From Cronobacter muytjensii ATCC 51329 (lineage in GTDB: Bacteria > Pseudomonadota > Gammaproteobacteria > Enterobacterales > Enterobacteriaceae): a stretch of 64,000 nucleotides of DNA. Position 1 is the stretch's first letter. Every line of letters starts with the position of its first letter. The notes under the pieces are model-generated. The model did no database searches. It was not told the origin of the DNA and worked only from the letters and a program-made list of their open reading frames with translations. Of the stretch, positions 9,425 through 19,700 are shown one piece after another. Location of the stretch: positions 3,348,001 to 3,412,000 of the forward strand of contig NZ_CP012268.1 in NCBI RefSeq assembly GCF_001277195.1, written 5' to 3'. A program made the translations under genes and the position numbers.

Positions 9425-10573
9425 GTGCTCAATAAAATTAAGCTCCTTTTAGCATGGATACGGCGACGGGATATTTCCCGTAGCGTGGTCATCTTTCAGC
9501 GCCATAGCGCGAAAATCGTGATTGGCGCGCCGGTAATGTTGCTGGCCGTTTACCTGCTGATTTTCAGCCAGCCGCGCTATGTGAGCGAATCACAGGTTGC
9601 CATCAAGCGCGCCAGTGACATCGACAGCAGCAGCCTGAATATCGGCCTGCTGATGGGCGCCTCCAACCCAAGCTCCGCCGAAGACGCGCTCTACCTCAAA
9701 GAGTATCTGCACTCGCCGGATTTGCTAAAAATACTCGACCGCCAGCTCGATTTTAAAAAGGCGTTTGGCGCAAGCGGGCTGGATATTTTTTATCACCTTT
9801 CCGCTAACGCGACCGCCGAAGCGTTTCTCGATTACTACCGCCACCGCATCGCCATTCGTTACGACAACAAAAACGGTTTGCTGACCATCGAAACCCAGGG
9901 GTTCACGCCACAATTCGCCCTGCGCTTTAACCAGGCGGTGCTGAAAGAATCCGAACGCTTTATCAACGAGCTTTCGCACCACATCGCCCGCGATCAGCAG
10001 GCATTTGCCGAAGGCGAGCTGGAAAAAGCGCGTCAGCGGCTGGATGCCAGCAAAAGCGCCCTGCTCGCCTTTCAGAACCGTAACCAGATGCTGGATCCGC
10101 AGGCCTCTGCCGTCGCGGCGAGCTCGGCGGTCAACAATCTGACCGAGCAAAAGATCCGGCTGGAAACGGAATTGCGCACGCTGCTGACCTATCTGCGTGA
10201 AGACGCGCCGCCGGTCGTGACCACCAAAAACACGCTGGCCTCCATCAACGCGCAGATCGAAAAAGAGAAAAACAACATTACGGCCCCGGAAGGCGACCGG
10301 CTCAACCGTGTGGCGGCGGATTTCGACGAGCTTAAATCCCGGGTGACGTTCGATACCGATCTGTATCAGCTTGCCCTGACGGCCATCGAAAAAACGCGCG
10401 TGGAGGCGGCTCGCAAGCTGAAAAGCCTGTCAGTCATCAGCTCCCCCCAGCTGGCGGAAGAATCACGCTATCCCGAGACGCTCTACCTGTTAGCCAGTGG
10501 TTTACTGATCTGCTGCCTGCTGTTCGGCACGCTCAGACTACTGCTGGCGATCGTTGACGATCACCGAGCTTAA
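9425..10573 (+). CDS. kpsE: Capsule export inner-membrane protein KpsE
   Basis: Polysaccharide co-polymerase/membrane-fusion-type protein that links the KpsMT transporter to outer-membrane KpsD. The body is clearly KpsE: an N-terminal membrane segment (VIGAPVMLLAVYLLIFSQ) followed by RYVSESQVAIKR, then a long periplasmic coiled coil, ending with a second membrane segment (LLASGLLICCLLFGTLRLLLAIV) and DDHR. The GTG at 9425 gives exactly 382 residues, the length I recall for E. coli KpsE, so I prefer it over the ATG at 9290. It is the first gene of a kpsEDCS operon; the E. coli genes kpsF and kpsU are not here. Confidence 0.93.
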   Translation: MLNKIKLLLAWIRRRDISRSVVIFQRHSAKIVIGAPVMLLAVYLLIFSQPRYVSESQVAIKRASDIDSSSLNIGLLMGASNPSSAEDALYLKEYLHSPDLLKILDRQLDFKKAFGASGLDIFYHLSANATAEAFLDYYRHRIAIRYDNKNGLLTIETQGFTPQFALRFNQAVLKESERFINELSHHIARDQQAFAEGELEKARQRLDASKSALLAFQNRNQMLDPQASAVAASSAVNNLTEQKIRLETELRTLLTYLREDAPPVVTTKNTLASINAQIEKEKNNITAPEGDRLNRVAADFDELKSRVTFDTDLYQLALTAIEKTRVEAARKLKSLSVISSPQLAEESRYPETLYLLASGLLICCLLFGTLRLLLAIVDDHRA

Positions 10574-10601
10574 CCCTGCCGCTTTAATTCCTGAGAGAGT
10601 T

Positions 10602-12266
10602 ATGAAAAACGTTTCATCCGCCTCACTGATTTTTTTCTGTCTGACGGCCAGCGCCAGCGCGCTTGATTTAACTGCCGACCCGGCGCTGACTGGCGCAGCG
10701 CCAGTCCTCATGCCCACGTCATCCGCGCCGGCCAGCGCGGACGGTTTCGATAACACGCCGCTGCCCGCGCCTGCCGCCGTGATGAGCCGCATGTTCGGCG
10801 CGCAGCTCTTTACCTCGCCTGGCGCGCAGGGCGGCGCCAGCATCGCGTTTAACCCGAACTATGTGATTGGTCTCGGCGATACTATTCAGGTGCGCCTGTG
10901 GGGCGCGTTCACCTATGACGGCACGCTTACCGTCGATCCGAAAGGCAATATTTTTCTGCCAAACGTCGGTCCGCTGAAAGTGGCGGGCGTCACGAACAGC
11001 CAGCTCAACACGCTGGTTATCATGCGCGTCAAAGAGGTTTATCAGTCTAACGTCAATGTTTACGCTTCGCTGTTGCAGGCGCAGCCGGTGAAAGTGTTTG
11101 TCACCGGCTACGTGCGCACGCCCGGGCTTTACGGCGGCGTGGCGTCCGATTCGCTGCTCTCCTATCTCAGCAAAGCGGGCGGCGTCGACAGCGAGCGCGG
11201 CAGCTATGTCGATATCACCGTCAAGCGTGGCACGAAAACGCGCTCCCATGTAAACCTGTATGATTTTCTGCTCAACGGCAGCCTAAGCCTGTCGCAGTTC
11301 GCCGATGGTGACACCATTATCGTCGGCCCGCGCCAGCACACGTTCGGCGTCGAAGGTGACGTGTTCAACAGCTACGACTTTGAATTCACCGAGGAGCGCA
11401 TGCCAGTCTCTGAGGCGCTGCGCTGGGCGCGCCCCAAACCGGGCGCGACGCACGTCACGCTGGTGCGCCAGCAGGGCGCGATGAAACAGAGTGAATATTT
11501 TCCGATTGGTGAGGCATCCAGCCGCACGCTTCAGGATGGCGACAGAATGGTGGTGAGCTCCGACCGCTATACCGGCACTATCCAGGTGCGCGTGGAAGGC
11601 GCGCACTCCGGCGAACATGCAATGGTGCTGCCTTACGGCGCCACGATGCGCCAGGTGCTGGCGAAGCTGCGTCCGAACAGCATGTCGCAGTTAAACGCCA
11701 TTAAGCTGTACCGCCGTTCGGTCGCGCTGCGCCAGAAAGAGATGCTCGACCTGGCGCTGCAAAAACTGGAACAGGCGTCGCTGTCGGCGCAGTCCTCAAC
11801 GCAGGAAGAGTCACGCCTGCGTATGCAGGAGGCGCAGCTGGTGAGCCGTTTTGTGGCGAAAGCCCGCACCGTCGTGCCGCAGGGCGAAGTGGTGCTGAGC
11901 GAAAATAACCTCGATTCGGTGCTGCTGGAAGATGGCGACGTTATCACCATTCCGGAGAAAACGTCACTGGTGATGGTGCATGGCGAAGTGCTGTTCCCCA
12001 ACGCCGTCACCTGGGAGAAAGGGCTCGATCCTGAAGATTACATCGCCAAATGCGGCGGCATGACGCAGAAGGCCAGCGGCGCGAAAGTCATTGTCATTCG
12101 CCAGAACGGCGCAGCGCTGGACGCCGAAGAGGTCGATGAAATGCAGCCAGGCGACGAGCTGATGGTTCTGCCGAAGTATGAGTCGAAGAATATCGAAGTG
12201 ACGCGCGGTATTTCGACCATCCTCTACCAGCTCGCCGTCGCGGCGAAAGTCATCCTGACGCTGTAA
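10602..12266 (+). CDS. kpsD: Capsule export outer-membrane protein KpsD
   Basis: Periplasmic/outer-membrane polysaccharide export protein of the Wza/OPX family, 554 residues against 558 in E. coli. A signal peptide ([20 protein letters not shown]) precedes the mature chain. The polysaccharide export domain ([30 protein letters not shown]) and several SLBB-type repeats (for example [15 protein letters not shown]) follow. I chose the ATG at 10602 because it has a GAGAGAG ribosome site and a proper signal peptide. It starts 28 bases after kpsE, and its stop overlaps the kpsC start (TAATG). Confidence 0.95.
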   Translation: MKNVSSASLIFFCLTASASALDLTADPALTGAAPVLMPTSSAPASADGFDNTPLPAPAAVMSRMFGAQLFTSPGAQGGASIAFNPNYVIGLGDTIQVRLWGAFTYDGTLTVDPKGNIFLPNVGPLKVAGVTNSQLNTLVIMRVKEVYQSNVNVYASLLQAQPVKVFVTGYVRTPGLYGGVASDSLLSYLSKAGGVDSERGSYVDITVKRGTKTRSHVNLYDFLLNGSLSLSQFADGDTIIVGPRQHTFGVEGDVFNSYDFEFTEERMPVSEALRWARPKPGATHVTLVRQQGAMKQSEYFPIGEASSRTLQDGDRMVVSSDRYTGTIQVRVEGAHSGEHAMVLPYGATMRQVLAKLRPNSMSQLNAIKLYRRSVALRQKEMLDLALQKLEQASLSAQSSTQEESRLRMQEAQLVSRFVAKARTVVPQGEVVLSENNLDSVLLEDGDVITIPEKTSLVMVHGEVLFPNAVTWEKGLDPEDYIAKCGGMTQKASGAKVIVIRQNGAALDAEEVDEMQPGDELMVLPKYESKNIEVTRGISTILYQLAVAAKVILTL

Positions 12267-14296
12267 TGATGAAACCCATCCTCATCGGCACCTTCTCGCC
12301 GGGCATCTGGCGCATTCCGGGCTTAGCGCACCTGCTGGCGATGCCCTGTCGTAAACTCGCGCGGCGACGGGCGATCCCACCTGAGATCACTGCCATCGCC
12401 GTCTGGGGCTGTCGACCCAGCGCGGCGACAGCCGTTGCCCGCGCGCGCCAGGCCGGGCTTAACGTCATTCGTCTTGAGGATGGTTTTATTCGCTCGCCCG
12501 GCCCGGCGGCGCAGGGATATCCGCCGCTCTCGCTGGTTATTGATGACGACGGCATTTACTACGATGCCAGCCGCCCGAGCGCGCTTGAAAAGCTTATTCA
12601 GGACTCGCCCGGCAACGCCGCGCTCAGCGCGCAGGCGCAGGAGGCGATGCGGCTTATCGTAGAGGGCGATCTTGCGAAATATAACCACGCGCCGCCCTTT
12701 GACGGCACGCCCGCTGCCCGAGCGGTATTGGTGGTCGATCAAACCCTGGGGGATGTTTCCGTCACGTTCGGTAACGCAAGTGCCGCGACATTCCGGCTAA
12801 TGCTTGATATTGCCCGAGCGGAAAACCCGGATGCCGAAATCTGGGTTAAAACGCATCCGGACGTATTACACGGCAAGAAGCGCGGCTACCTGTGCGATCT
12901 GCCCCGGCACGCCGGCGTTCGGCTGATAACACAGGACGTCAGCCCGCAGTCGCTGCTGCGGTATGTGGAGCGCGTCTATACCGTGACGTCGCAGTATGGT
13001 TTCGAAGCGCTGATGGCGGGCAAACCGGTGGTCTGCTTTGGGCAGCCCTGGTATGCGGGATGGGGACTGACGGACGATCGCCATCCCGCGGCGCAGTCGC
13101 TCGCGGCACGCCGCGGCAATGCGACGCTTCTCGCGCTGGTGAGCGCAGCGTATTTACGCTACGCGCGCTACCTGAACCCGCAAACAAACCAGCCCGGCAC
13201 GCTGTTTGATGTGCTGGAATATCTGGCGCTGCGCCGTCGGCACCAACTGGCGCTGCGAGGCACGCTGTGGGCGCCCGGGCTGACGCTCTGGAAACGCAGT
13301 ATTCTGAAGCCCTTTCTCGCCACGGCAGGTAACCATCTGCGCTTTTCCCGCCGCGCCTTGCCCGCCGACGCCTGTGTGGTCTGGGGAACCGCTGGCGAAG
13401 CGCGCTGGCAGGCCGTTGCCCGTGCGCACGGGATGGATGTCTGGCGTATGGAAGACGGCTTTCTGCGCTCGGTAGGTCTTGGATCCGATCTCCATACGCC
13501 GCTGTCGCTGGTGCTGGATAAACGCGGCATCTATTACGACGCCACGCGCCAGAGCGATCTGGAAGTCGCGCTTAATGCCGTACGCCTGACCTCAGCGCAG
13601 GCCGCGCGCGCTGAGCGGCTGCGCCAGCGCATTGTCGAAAGCGGCGTGAGCAAATATAACGCCGGCGACGCCTGGCGGCTACCTGTCGCCGCCTGGGGGC
13701 GGCGGATCCTGCTGGTGCCGGGTCAGGTCAGCAATGACGCCTCGCTCAGGGGCGGCACGCAGCATATCCAGACCGTTACAGCGTTGTTGCGCGCCGTTCG
13801 CGCCAGAAATCCGCAGGCGTATATCGTGTTCAAACCGCATCCGGATGTCGTGGCGGGTAACCGTGCCGGAGAGCCCGACAGTAAAGACGCGTTGCGCTGG
13901 GCGGATTGCCTCGCGACCGGGGCGGATATCGCCGACGTGCTCGAACAGGTGGACGAAGTACATACTCTCACCTCCCTGACCGGTTTTGAGGCGCTGCTGC
14001 GCGGCAAAACGGTGTTTTGTTACGGCATGCCGTTTTATGCCGGATGGGGGCTGACGCAGGATGAATACGCCTGCCCGCGCCGCGCCCGGCAGCTCTCGCT
14101 TCATGAGCTTATCCACACCACGCTTATTGATTACCCCTTCTATTTGCATCCGGCGCGTAAAACGCCGATGAGCGTGGAAGAGGCGGTCGCTATTCTGAGC
14201 GCCTCACCGGCACGCCATCGCGCCCTCACCGCACGGCGCAATGTGCTCAGGCATCTGGTGAACAAAACCCGCAATCTCTTTCACGCCTTTTTTTGA
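12266..14296 (+). CDS. kpsC: Capsule beta-Kdo transferase KpsC
   Basis: Retaining beta-3-deoxy-D-manno-octulosonic acid transferase, 676 residues, that with KpsS builds the poly-Kdo linker on lyso-phosphatidylglycerol for ABC-dependent capsules. The protein is visibly duplicated: the segment around [13 protein letters not shown]...[15 protein letters not shown] recurs as [13 protein letters not shown]...[15 protein letters not shown]. Each half also has a KTHPDV/KPHPDV motif and a [13 protein letters not shown] or [13 protein letters not shown] motif. This matches the two fused transferase domains known for KpsC. Its start overlaps the kpsD stop and kpsS follows 16 bases later. Confidence 0.96.
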   Translation: MMKPILIGTFSPGIWRIPGLAHLLAMPCRKLARRRAIPPEITAIAVWGCRPSAATAVARARQAGLNVIRLEDGFIRSPGPAAQGYPPLSLVIDDDGIYYDASRPSALEKLIQDSPGNAALSAQAQEAMRLIVEGDLAKYNHAPPFDGTPAARAVLVVDQTLGDVSVTFGNASAATFRLMLDIARAENPDAEIWVKTHPDVLHGKKRGYLCDLPRHAGVRLITQDVSPQSLLRYVERVYTVTSQYGFEALMAGKPVVCFGQPWYAGWGLTDDRHPAAQSLAARRGNATLLALVSAAYLRYARYLNPQTNQPGTLFDVLEYLALRRRHQLALRGTLWAPGLTLWKRSILKPFLATAGNHLRFSRRALPADACVVWGTAGEARWQAVARAHGMDVWRMEDGFLRSVGLGSDLHTPLSLVLDKRGIYYDATRQSDLEVALNAVRLTSAQAARAERLRQRIVESGVSKYNAGDAWRLPVAAWGRRILLVPGQVSNDASLRGGTQHIQTVTALLRAVRARNPQAYIVFKPHPDVVAGNRAGEPDSKDALRWADCLATGADIADVLEQVDEVHTLTSLTGFEALLRGKTVFCYGMPFYAGWGLTQDEYACPRRARQLSLHELIHTTLIDYPFYLHPARKTPMSVEEAVAILSASPARHRALTARRNVLRHLVNKTRNLFHAFF

Positions 14297-14312
14297 CCTC
14301 CGGTGATATCGC

Positions 14313-15509
14313 ATGATGCGCAGCGCTCTTGATACTCTGCTTTCCGGCCAGAAATACCTGTTATTACAGGGGCCGATGGGGCCGTTTTTTCGTCATCTCG
14401 CCGACTGGTTAGAGAGTAAAGGACGCGAGGCGCGACAGGTGGCGTTTAACGGCGGCGATGAGTTCTACTGCCGCCAGGAAAAAAGCCAGGCCTACCGCGG
14501 CGAGCCGGACGCTTTCGGCGCCTGGCTTGGCGAGACGCGCAGCGACTGGCCGTTTGATACGCTGGTCTGCTTCGGCGATTGTCGGCCGCTGCATCAGGCC
14601 GCGCGCCGCTGGGCGCAAGCGAAGGGAATACGTTTTCTGGTCTTTGAAGAGGGCTATTTACGGCCGTGTTTTATCACGCTTGAAGAGAACGGGGTGAACG
14701 GGTTTTCCGGGCTGCCGCGCGAGGCGGCGTTTTATCGGGATTTGCCCGCGCTGCCCGTACCGGATGTCAGGCGTATCGCGCCTTCCGCCTTGCGGCGTAT
14801 CGGCCACGCGGCCTGGTATTATCTGATGGGCTGCTACCGTCAGCGCGCGTTTGCGCACTATCAACACCACAAATGTTTTTCACCCTGGTATGAAGGCGCA
14901 TGCTGGGCGCGCGCCGCAGTGCGTAAGCTCTGGTATGGCTGCACGCAGCGTAGTATTCGCCGCGCGCTGGCGACGGGCTACCGCGGGCGCTATTTTCTGG
15001 CTATCCTGCAGGTTTTTAACGACAGCCAGCTACAGCGCCACAGTCATTATCACGATATTCGGGCGTTTATTGAGGAGACGCTTGGCTCATTTGCGCGCCA
15101 TGCCCCGCCCTCGCAGATACTGGTTATCAAACATCATCCGATGGACCGGGGACACCAGAATTACCGCGCGTTTATTAATGCACTGAGCAAACGTTATGGC
15201 GTGGGCGAACGGGTGATTTATATCCATGACCTGCCGCTGCCGGAACTGCTCAGCAATTCGGCAGGCGTGGTGACCATTAACAGCACGGTGGGGATCTCAG
15301 CGCTTATTCACAATAAGCCCCTGAAGGTGATGGGAAAGGCGCTGTATGATATCGAAGGACTTACGTTTCAGGGAAATCTGGATGCATTCTGGAAAACGCC
15401 TTTTCGCCCGGATCACCAACTGTTCACGGCGTTTCGTGCTTATCTGATGCGTCGCACGCAAATCAACGCCGTCTTTTACAGCCGTGAGAACCCTTTCGCC
15501 GGGTTATGA
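14313..15509 (+). CDS. kpsS: Capsule Kdo-primer transferase KpsS
   Basis: KpsS adds the first beta-Kdo to lyso-phosphatidylglycerol, starting the conserved glycolipid anchor of group 2-type capsules. The 398 residues show the family's opening GQKYLLLQGPMGPFF, the FNGGDEFYC segment, FEEGYLRP, and the C-terminal VIKHHPMDRGHQNYR and TINSTVGISALIHNKPLKVMG motifs. It is the last gene of kpsEDCS. It ends six bases inside the convergent hydrolase gene, so the two capsule operons meet tail to tail here. Confidence 0.95.
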   Translation: MMRSALDTLLSGQKYLLLQGPMGPFFRHLADWLESKGREARQVAFNGGDEFYCRQEKSQAYRGEPDAFGAWLGETRSDWPFDTLVCFGDCRPLHQAARRWAQAKGIRFLVFEEGYLRPCFITLEENGVNGFSGLPREAAFYRDLPALPVPDVRRIAPSALRRIGHAAWYYLMGCYRQRAFAHYQHHKCFSPWYEGACWARAAVRKLWYGCTQRSIRRALATGYRGRYFLAILQVFNDSQLQRHSHYHDIRAFIEETLGSFARHAPPSQILVIKHHPMDRGHQNYRAFINALSKRYGVGERVIYIHDLPLPELLSNSAGVVTINSTVGISALIHNKPLKVMGKALYDIEGLTFQGNLDAFWKTPFRPDHQLFTAFRAYLMRRTQINAVFYSRENPFAGL

Positions 15510-16733
15510 GTGCGCTTTACGGGTGAGGTACACGTTTGTACCTTCGCTGAACACCTCCAGCGCCTCGCTGGCCGCCAGCACGCGGTTAGCAAGGGCCGCG
15601 TCGGTTTCCAGCGCTTTGCGCGCCCCTGTCTGCTGACAGGTAATATCAAGCCACAGTTGATATGTCCCTGCAGGTAATGCCGCCAGCGAAAGCCCTTCGT
15701 AGCGCGCCGTACAGAACCAGCCTTTGTCGTAATTCACAAACCCCTCATCGTAAAGCTGGCGGGTGAGAATCGTGCGATGGGCTTTCGCGATGCGGAAAAC
15801 TTCTTCACACCTTTCGTTTTTACACACCAGATCCACCTGGATATCCGGGTACTCCGCGCAACTCAGTCCTTTCAGTACCGCCACGCCTTCCGGGAACAGC
15901 CGTGCGCCGTTAACGGCTATCTTTTTCAGCACGGCGACCGGCTCGGGCTTAAGCGGACGCGGCAGCACGCGATTATCCGCCGCCAGGGCGCAGTCGCCAA
16001 AGCGTGGAACCGCGCCCTGAGAGAGAGAATAGAAAATCCCTAATAACAGCGGCACATGGTAAGACGTAACCTGATTATGCTCTCTGATAAGCATCGACTG
16101 CGCCATAAACAGATTAAAGTTTTGGTATTTCCGAAATACGGGAATATAGGGTTTTACTTCGCTTTCATACTGGCAGTCGGCTTCAGAGGTTAACAGGTAG
16201 ATATTCTTATCAAACGCCGTGTCAGCGCTTAACTGGCAAGGCAAGAGCGTATCCAGCCTGTGGGCAGACGCTTCGCTTTTATCGCCAGTCATATGCGTAA
16301 ATACCTCTGGCCAGTTGTTTTGCGCATAGCTGCCAATATGAAACTGCGGAACCGTCGCAACGATATTTTTAAACGCGTATTTCAGGCCATACCACAGCGC
16401 CGCGCTGCCACCTTTTGAAAACCCGGCCAGCGTACACTGCGTTTTATCAAGGCCATAACGTGCGAGCATGTTTTCAATAAAGGTGATAACCGCCTGCTCG
16501 ACGCTAAAATCGTTGTTCTGACACAGGTAATAAGTACAGGCATCGTTAAAATCATCTTTGATCCACACCACATACGCCGGACAATCCTGCAGGGCGTTGG
16601 CGAAATCATACGTAAACATGCCAGCCCCGCCAAACCCGCTGAAAATAAAAAGCATATGCTGCGTGTCATATTTTCTTTTTTTAAAGCGGTATTTGATCTG
16701 CACGCCATTCACAATTTCAGTTTGCTCGGACAT
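15504..16733 (-). CDS. Capsule region 2 alpha/beta-hydrolase-fold protein (XcbB/CpsF-like)
   Basis: A 409-residue protein with no signal peptide. The N-terminal half looks like an alpha/beta hydrolase: FSGFGG near 31-36 could form an oxyanion hole and GFSKG at 104-108 is a nucleophile elbow with Ser106. The following ALWYGLKYAFKNIVATVPQF resembles proteins annotated as XcbB/CpsF capsule biosynthesis proteins, by memory only. The C-terminal half (about 270-409) is a separate, unassigned, probably beta-rich part. A GGAG ribosome site precedes the ATG. It lies downstream of the polymerase gene, separated by an intrinsic terminator. Acyl transfer or deacylation of the capsule is a reasonable guess; no activity is proven. 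Confidence 0.7.
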   Translation of the reverse strand: MSEQTEIVNGVQIKYRFKKRKYDTQHMLFIFSGFGGAGMFTYDFANALQDCPAYVVWIKDDFNDACTYYLCQNNDFSVEQAVITFIENMLARYGLDKTQCTLAGFSKGGSAALWYGLKYAFKNIVATVPQFHIGSYAQNNWPEVFTHMTGDKSEASAHRLDTLLPCQLSADTAFDKNIYLLTSEADCQYESEVKPYIPVFRKYQNFNLFMAQSMLIREHNQVTSYHVPLLLGIFYSLSQGAVPRFGDCALAADNRVLPRPLKPEPVAVLKKIAVNGARLFPEGVAVLKGLSCAEYPDIQVDLVCKNERCEEVFRIAKAHRTILTRQLYDEGFVNYDKGWFCTARYEGLSLAALPAGTYQLWLDITCQQTGARKALETDAALANRVLAASEALEVFSEGTNVYLTRKAHS

Positions 16734-16743
16734 TTTTACTCCA

Positions 16744-16780
16744 TAAAAAAACAGGCGCAGAAAGCCCGCGCCTGTTTTTA
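16744..16780 (-). terminator. Bidirectional intrinsic terminator inside the capsule operon
   Basis: The 8-bp stem ACAGGCGC/GCGCCTGT encloses a 9-base loop. Reading the - strand it is followed by seven T residues, and on the + strand by five. It lies between the polymerase gene and the downstream hydrolase gene, which point the same way, so it should reduce expression of the hydrolase unless it is read through. Confidence 0.82.
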
Positions 16781-16792
16781 AATTATTAACGT

Positions 16793-19700
16793 TTATTGTT
16801 GAATATCTGACTTAACGGAAAACTCACGCAGGAGCCGCAGGTTTTGTAGTTTTTCCGCCGCATTGGCGGGCATCTGCTGCGGATAATGGCGCAACAGATT
16901 CAGCCAGCAGTCGTAAGCATCATCCCAGTCCTCGCAGAGCTGGGCCAGGTCGCACCGCAACATCCATGCCTTCTGGTTATAGCGGCCAATCTTATTGCGC
17001 ACTACCAAGAGCGCCTGGCTAAAGCGCCCGGCCTCTTTTAAGGCCCCGGCATAGATAAGACTGAACTCATCATCCGGTTTATTCTGGCTTTCAAAGAGCG
17101 CGATCGCTTCGTTTGTTTTCTTCAGCGCCAGACACGCCTGCGCATAAATTTTCAGGAACCGAATGTCATTTTTCAGGGCGCTATTCAGCGTACCGTAAAG
17201 CACATACATTTCCGCATATTTACCGGTGCGCAGTAACGCCACGCAATAGTAATAAAGATGCTCATCCGGCAATCTGGCGACATCCGTGCAGGCTTTATTC
17301 AGCTGCGTAAGGATCTTCTCCCAGTTCTGGCGCAGAAAAGCCAGACGGGCAATTTTCAACCGGCACTGCGGATCGTTTTCAATATGTTTTTCATATTTCA
17401 CCAGGCACTGATGCGCCTCATTGAGCTTGTTCAGTTGCTGATAGCACCAGGAAAGCGTAATCAGAAGCTTATTCTCCAGGCTTTCCGGGGACGCCACATC
17501 AACACCCTGCGCCTCGACATAGGCAATCCCTTCGGCCCATTTTTTCTTCGCCAGCAGTAAACAGAAGCGGGCGTAATGGAAACCTGTCACGGGACGGACT
17601 TTTTTACACAGGGTCTCCAGTACGGAAACCTGCTCGCTACGACAGAGTGAGTAGCAGTAACGGGCGTTATCCACGCTGGCCTCGCCAGCCGCCTGCCAGT
17701 GCGCCGCTGCCTGTTGCCAGTGATGCTCCGCCATGTCAAGAAGCGCGCTTGCGACGCAGAGCGCCTGATGGCGTTGATGAGGATAACGGGCATACCAGCC
17801 ATCAATAATCTGACGCGCCGCGACTGTTTTGCCCTGCTTACGCAGCGCTTCGGCAAGCCCGGCGCAGCCCTGCGCGTCCTCATCCTGCGTGAGCGTCAGC
17901 GTCAGATACGCCTGCCAGCGTTTTTCGGCCAACGCCCAGCGGCGGGCCGCAGTAGCCTGTTGGGCGTACTGGCGGTGAATGTCCGCATCGGCAAATCCTT
18001 GCGGCAACGGCGCATCCAGCGACACGATAGCCTGATAAGTGCGCTCGCAGTTATGACCGTCGCGGTACGGGAACGTCTGGCTGATACGCTTGAGGATTTT
18101 CGCAGAGGGCACTGCATTATTTTTCAGCAGCGTGTTCAGCTCCTTAAACAGCTCTTTTTCCGTTTCGACAACCGGGCCAAAACCGTGTTCACGGTAGTCG
18201 AAGTAGCCTTTTGAATACACATGGCCTGCAAAGAATTCTTTAGCGTCAAACTGGTAATAGATTGTTTGTTTATTTTGAACAGCCATTTCAAAAGCCACAG
18301 ATGAGTAGTCAGTAATCATCAGCGCGGCTCGATTAAATGTTTCCTGAATACTACCCGTAACATGAGTAATAACGTCAATAAACTCAGGAACGTCGAATTT
18401 CTCTAAATAAGGCAAAATATTAAAATGAGGAAAAAAAGCCACACGGTAACTATACTTTTTAGCATACTCAGCCAACAGTGGAGATTGTAAAAAACTTTTC
18501 CAGCGCAAAGCAAAATCACTTTCAAAAAAAGATGGATTTATTTCACGTTCATCACCATCTCCTAATACCTTACCGACTATGCTTTGTCGCCATGTAGGCA
18601 TAATTACGATTAGTCTTTCTGGTTGAATGCGATTATCTATCAGTTTGTCGTGCCGTGGCAATCCGGTCAAAAAGACTTCTTTTTTAGAGCAAGAATATTT
18701 AGTAAAATCATTACTAATCGAATGATACTCCGCTGATGATGACGTGATAAAGCAATTGATTTCTTCTTTTGTGTTTAACCAACCAGAGAGATCGTCTTTA
18801 ATGACGCCATGCTGTAAAAAGACAAAGTGTCTTCCTGTAAGCATTTTAGGGCCCAATAAATTAGTAATGTAGTAATTAGCATGGGAGCTGATCACTTTAC
18901 TGCATGAGCCGAGCGCAAGCTTATGCTCCATAGAACCAAATTCAAGCAGGTTAAACCCTTCTTTTTCCAGACGAGCCCAGTCATGTGACTCTCGCTTTAA
19001 AGCAAAGAAAATTTTCTTTTCTGGATAGTTTTTTTGAACATAGCGATAAAGATGTTCGGCATTATCATCAGCCTGAGTGTCGCGGTCTATAAAAACCCAG
19101 GCATCCATGTAATCTTTTTTCTTTGCATACTTAGGCATCATACAAGAAAAAAAGTTAACAATTTCGCATGGGTTCAGGCCATCTTTATGCTGTTTTCCGC
19201 CAAGAGAAATACGCGTTGGCAATCCTGATACAGATACTGTTATGTGTTGAGCGTCTCCCAGCGCAACCCACAGACGTCGTTCCAGAATTAAGGTTTCATC
19301 CATAAAATCATGACGGATAGTTTTGGCATATGCCGGTATCACGTCCACGCCATCCAGCGTAATCTGCTCAAGGCCGACAAAGCTGGAAAAATAGCGAAGC
19401 TGCGCCATGTGTTTATGCGGATCGTATTTCTCCACATACACAATTTGCGCGTCGGGCTGGAGATCTTTGAAAAAAGACAGCATGGCCACTTTATGGTAAA
19501 ACCATGCGCCTGCCAGCTCGAAATTCATAATGGTATTTTTATCGAGATAACCAAATAGTTCTTTGAGCTTATGAATAAACCGTTGCTTTTCATCTGCTGA
19601 CAAAAAGGCGCTACGCGCGTCATGATTAGTTAACCATTTCAAATACCAGACAATCTCATAAATGACCGTCCTTTGTATATTTACCGGTACTGTACCCTCT

